Origin: Methylocystis rosea SV97
GTDB lineage: Bacteria; Pseudomonadota; Alphaproteobacteria; Rhizobiales; Beijerinckiaceae
NCBI RefSeq assembly: GCF_000372845.1
Contig: NZ_KB889963.1
Span: 124,001-188,000 of the forward strand
Reading direction: 5' to 3'
Length of the DNA: 64,000 bases
The notes under the pieces are model-generated. The model was not told the origin of the DNA and did no database searches. It worked only from the letters and a program-made list of their open reading frames with translations. This document shows positions 61,563 to 64,000 of the stretch, piece by piece. Each line of letters starts with the position of its first letter. Position 1 is the stretch's first letter. The position numbers were made by a program, and so were the translations under genes.

Positions 61563-62876
61563 ATGGGCGAATTGGTTAAGCGATTTTCAGGATTTAGTTA
61601 CAGCGCGCAGGGCGGACTGCAGCGCGACGGCAAGCGCATTCATCTGGGCCCGCAGGCGCGTCAACTCCTTGAAATGCTTCTGGAGTCGCCTGGCGTCCTG
61701 CTCACCAAGGCCGAAATCGCCGCGCGCCTGTGGCCGGATCGCGCCGCTTCCGACGATTCGATCGACCGCTGCGCCTATCTTTTGCGGAAGCCGCTGCGCG
61801 AGGCCGGCGGCGAGGAGCTGATCGCCACCGCCTATGGCCGGGGGCTGTTGCTCCGCGGAACGGTCGAAACCATCGACGAGGGCGCGGCGCAAACGCTCCG
61901 TCTCGCGCCGTTGAGCGAGCCGCATATTCTCGATCTCTGGCAGACCGCCTATGAGCTTGCCGGCGACCGCACGCGAGAGGGCTTCGCCCGTGCGCAGGAA
62001 GCGATTGCGTCCGCCGCCCAGATCGAACCCGGCAACCCTGCGGTCTGGTCGCTCGCCGCCGACATCGCCGCGGGCCGAGTCGTGCGCGGGTTTCTTCGTC
62101 CCGCCCAGGCGGCGGCGATGATCGAGGACTTCGCCGGCCGGGCGCTCGGCGTCCTGCGCGATCATACGCCGGCGCTGGCCGTTCTCGGCTGGGCCCGGGG
62201 CGCGCTGAGGGGCAAGCTTTCCGAGGGCCTCGCGCTCCTCGATCATGCGGTCGCCGATGACCCGCTCTACGGCAAGGCGCGCGTCTACCGCAGTTGGCTG
62301 CTCGCGGCGGCCGATCGTCTCGACGAGGGTCTCGCCGATTGCGAAGAGGGCCTCGTCAACTCGCCGCACGATCAGGCGCTGCTGTCGGTGCGCGCATGGC
62401 TCATTCTCTGCGCCGGCGACCTCGAGCGGGCGCGCCGCTATGCGCGCGACGGGCTCGATTTAAGGCCCGACGCGGCGACTCTGCATCTCGTGATGTCCAT
62501 CGCCTACAGCCTTCAGGGCGTTCACGAACAGGCGGTTAGCACGGCGCGCCGCGCCGTCGCCTCGAGCCCGGACGATCCCTTCCAATTGACCGTGCTCGCC
62601 TATGCGCTCGCCCGCGCCGGCCGCGCCGAGGAAGCGCAAGCGCTCATCGGCAGGCTCATTGAAGACGCCGAGCTCTATGCGCCGCCCTGCTTTCTCGGCG
62701 CGGCGTTTTTCGCTCTTGGCAAGCGCGCCGAGGCGCTCGAATCGATTAGGCGAGGCCTTTCCGACGGCTGTCCCTGGAGCTCCTTCGCACGCGTCGATCC
62801 GCGCTTCGTCGTCTTGCGGGGCGCGATCGACGGATTTGGCCGCCCGCAGCAGGCCGAGGCGCGCCCCGCCGGTTGA
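61563..62876 (+). CDS. Winged-helix (CadC/OmpR-type) regulator with TPR domain
   Basis: A 437-residue protein. Residues about 15-95 form a Trans_reg_C winged helix (LGPQARQLLEMLLESPGVLL, TKAEIAARLWPDRAASDDSI, then an AYGRGLLL wing). The rest is a string of tetratricopeptide-like helices (ALAVLGWARGALRGKLSEG, ARVYRSWLLAAADRLDEG). No receiver or membrane domain, so it probably responds to a bound ligand or partner. Start ATG 61563 or 61551. Confidence 0.82.
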   Translation: MGELVKRFSGFSYSAQGGLQRDGKRIHLGPQARQLLEMLLESPGVLLTKAEIAARLWPDRAASDDSIDRCAYLLRKPLREAGGEELIATAYGRGLLLRGTVETIDEGAAQTLRLAPLSEPHILDLWQTAYELAGDRTREGFARAQEAIASAAQIEPGNPAVWSLAADIAAGRVVRGFLRPAQAAAMIEDFAGRALGVLRDHTPALAVLGWARGALRGKLSEGLALLDHAVADDPLYGKARVYRSWLLAAADRLDEGLADCEEGLVNSPHDQALLSVRAWLILCAGDLERARRYARDGLDLRPDAATLHLVMSIAYSLQGVHEQAVSTARRAVASSPDDPFQLTVLAYALARAGRAEEAQALIGRLIEDAELYAPPCFLGAAFFALGKRAEALESIRRGLSDGCPWSSFARVDPRFVVLRGAIDGFGRPQQAEARPAG

Positions 62877-62931
62877 AATTGCCCGCGTCAGCGCTTATTG
62901 GCGCTGCACAGCATTCTTCCGGAAGGTGAAA

Positions 62932-63336
62932 ATGATCGGCCGTCTGAACCATGTCGCTATCGCTGTCGATAGCGTCGAAAAGGCCTCCGCCGTCTATCGC
63001 GACGCCCTGGGGGCGAAGGTCTCGGCGCCAGAACGCGTCGTGGAGCATGGCGTTACGGTCGTTTTCGTCGAATTGCCGAACACCAAGATCGAGCTGCTAG
63101 AGCCATATGGCGAAAACTCGCCGATCGCCGGCTTCGTCGCGAAAAATCCAGCGGGCGGCATCCACCACATCTGCTACGAGGTCGAAGACATTATCGCCGC
63201 GCGCGAACAACTTAAGGCCTCGGGCGCGCGCGTGCTGGGCGATGGAGAGCCAAGGATCGGCGCGCATGGCAAGCCCGTGCTGTTTTTGCATCCCAAGGAC
63301 TTCTGCGGCGCCTTGATCGAACTCGAGCAGGCTTAA
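62932..63336 (+). CDS. mce: Methylmalonyl-CoA epimerase
   Basis: Interconverts (R)- and (S)-methylmalonyl-CoA, needed in propionyl-CoA metabolism and in the ethylmalonyl-CoA pathway that regenerates glyoxylate in many serine-cycle organisms. The 134-residue vicinal-oxygen-chelate protein has LNHVAIAVDSVEKA, GGIHHICYEVEDI and the terminal ALIELEQ with metal ligands His, His and Glu. GGAAGG precedes ATG 62932. Confidence 0.92.
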   Translation: MIGRLNHVAIAVDSVEKASAVYRDALGAKVSAPERVVEHGVTVVFVELPNTKIELLEPYGENSPIAGFVAKNPAGGIHHICYEVEDIIAAREQLKASGARVLGDGEPRIGAHGKPVLFLHPKDFCGALIELEQA

Positions 63337-63343
63337 GGCGCAT

Positions 63344-63580
63344 ATGCCCTTTTCCCTGCCGCTCGCGGCTGCGATCTACCTGACCATCTGGTGGATCGTG
63401 CTGTTCGCCGTGCTGCCGCTCGGCGTGCGCTCTTCCGAAGAGGCCGAAGAAGATCTTCCCGAGGGCGCCGACCCTGGCGCCCCCGCCTCGCCAGATCTCT
63501 TGAAAAAAGCGGGGATCACGACGGTCGTCTCGGCTGTCCTCTTCGGCCTGCTGGTGCTTTTCGCCAAGTTGACGGCATGA
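63344..63580 (+). CDS. DUF1467 membrane protein
   Basis: A 78-residue inner-membrane protein with two helices and the DUF1467 start AAIYLTIWWIVLFAVLPLGV, then RSSEEAEED. It follows mce by 7 nt, an arrangement conserved in Alphaproteobacteria. Function unknown. Confidence 0.88.
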   Translation: MPFSLPLAAAIYLTIWWIVLFAVLPLGVRSSEEAEEDLPEGADPGAPASPDLLKKAGITTVVSAVLFGLLVLFAKLTA

Positions 63581-63721
63581 GAGCGGCGCGCGCCCTCCGG
63601 GGGTTGACCGGCCCGCCGCCCGCCGGTAGTTGATCGCGAGGCGCGGGACAGACGACCCGCCCGGCCGAACGGACCGACCCGCTCAGTCGACTTCGGCGGC
63701 GCCGCCCGCCGCCTCTGGTGC

Positions 63722-63797
63722 GAGCGCGTAGCTCAGTCGGTAGAGCACCTGACTTTTAATCAGGGGGTCGTGGGTTCGAGCCCCACCGCGCTCACCA
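63722..63797 (+). tRNA. tRNA-Lys (anticodon TTT)
   Basis: A 76-nt cloverleaf: acceptor GAGCGCG/CGCGCTC, D arm GCTCAGTCGGTAGAGC, anticodon stem CCTGA/TCAGG with loop CTTTTAA (anticodon TTT), T arm GTGGGTTCGAGCCCCAC and encoded CCA. No integrated element is visible beside it. Confidence 0.97.
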
Positions 63798-63845
63798 ACA
63801 TTATCGCCGGCATCGCAATCAGACCGAGAATTTCGAGGGCCGAAT

Positions 63846-64000
63846 ATGGACGAATGGGTCGCGCATATCGCGGCGTCAGTCGGCATCGCGCCCGCGGTCG
63901 CGAGACTCGCCGTCGGTCACGTTTTTGGCTTCCTCCAGAAGCGCCATCCGAATGGCCCTGCCGACGAGCTGATCGAGAAAATTCCCGGCACTGAAGCCGC
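63846..64000 (+). CDS. DUF2267-like protein, 3' end outside window
   Basis: Fifty-one codons are visible from ATG 63846 to the window edge: MDEWVAHIAASVGIAPAVAR, AVGHVFGFLQKRHPNGPADE, LIEKIPGTEA. The helical pattern resembles the DUF2267/DUF2780 type, with the AVG-xx-FLQ and LP/IPG elements. Start 49 nt after the tRNA. Confidence 0.5.
   Translation, partial: MDEWVAHIAASVGIAPAVARLAVGHVFGFLQKRHPNGPADELIEKIPGTEA

Overview
The window comes from a serine-cycle methylotroph of the Alphaproteobacteria, most like a type II methanotroph of the Methylocystis/Methylosinus kind. The evidence is a nearly complete serine-cycle operon on the minus strand (ftfL, sgaA, hprA, mtdA, fchA, mtkA, mtkB, ppc) and an otherwise typical high-GC alphaproteobacterial gene set (CtaD/E-type oxidase, a GluRS paralogue, DUF1467 next to methylmalonyl-CoA epimerase, EcfG-type promoters). 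No methane or methanol oxidation genes are visible, so the methanotroph assignment is inference.

Region 1 (1-22.2 kb) is core chromosome. After the serine-cycle operon come msrB, a CrtI-like FAD oxidoreductase, a CPA2 antiporter and a DHA2-type MFS exporter. A terminal-oxidase cluster follows: a HemJ/CopD-like membrane protein, DUF2231, subunit II, a fused subunit I+III and a small membrane protein. Its subunit II lacks the CuA ligands, so the enzyme is probably a quinol oxidase. The region ends with a DUF1643 protein and the stress protein CsbD, which has a good EcfG-type promoter.

Region 2 (22,258-49,529) is a 27.3-kb integrative element inserted in a tRNA-Val(CAC) gene. A 50-bp perfect direct repeat of the tRNA 3' end lies at 22,258-22,307; the intact tRNA is at 49,455-49,529. 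The left part (22.4-32.3 kb) has phage-satellite-like architecture: tyrosine integrase, excisionase-like protein, a chain of seven genes overlapping by 4 nt that includes a DUF3631 ATPase and a RuvC-like resolvase, then a tail-fibre-like protein, a TerS-like protein and an internal-virion-like protein. No large terminase, portal, capsid or lysis genes were found. The middle (32.5-37.9 kb) holds a secreted nuclease, an XRE repressor with a divergent operator, an S24-like protein with Ser replaced by Cys, small unknown genes and decayed fragments. The right part (38-49.3 kb) is cargo: a NepR-like anti-sigma factor behind an EcfG-type promoter, three HWE/HisKA_2 histidine kinases (one a LOV-like PAS protein without the photoactive Cys, one with a receiver domain), a PRC-barrel protein, a universal stress protein, paired secreted His-rich peptides, and an AbiD/F-type abortive-infection protein beside the tRNA. 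Repeated terminator-like hairpins and fragments of SRAP, SNase, ParB-like, ParD-like and XRE genes show repeated gain and decay.

Region 3 (49.5-64 kb) is core chromosome again: an HD-domain protein, phosphoglycolate phosphatase, rpiA-gor, an acyltransferase, class II DAHP synthase, a GT21 glycosyltransferase, a glutamyl-tRNA synthetase, DUF1622, NnrU, a winged-helix/TPR regulator, methylmalonyl-CoA epimerase, DUF1467, tRNA-Lys(TTT) and the start of a DUF2267-like gene.
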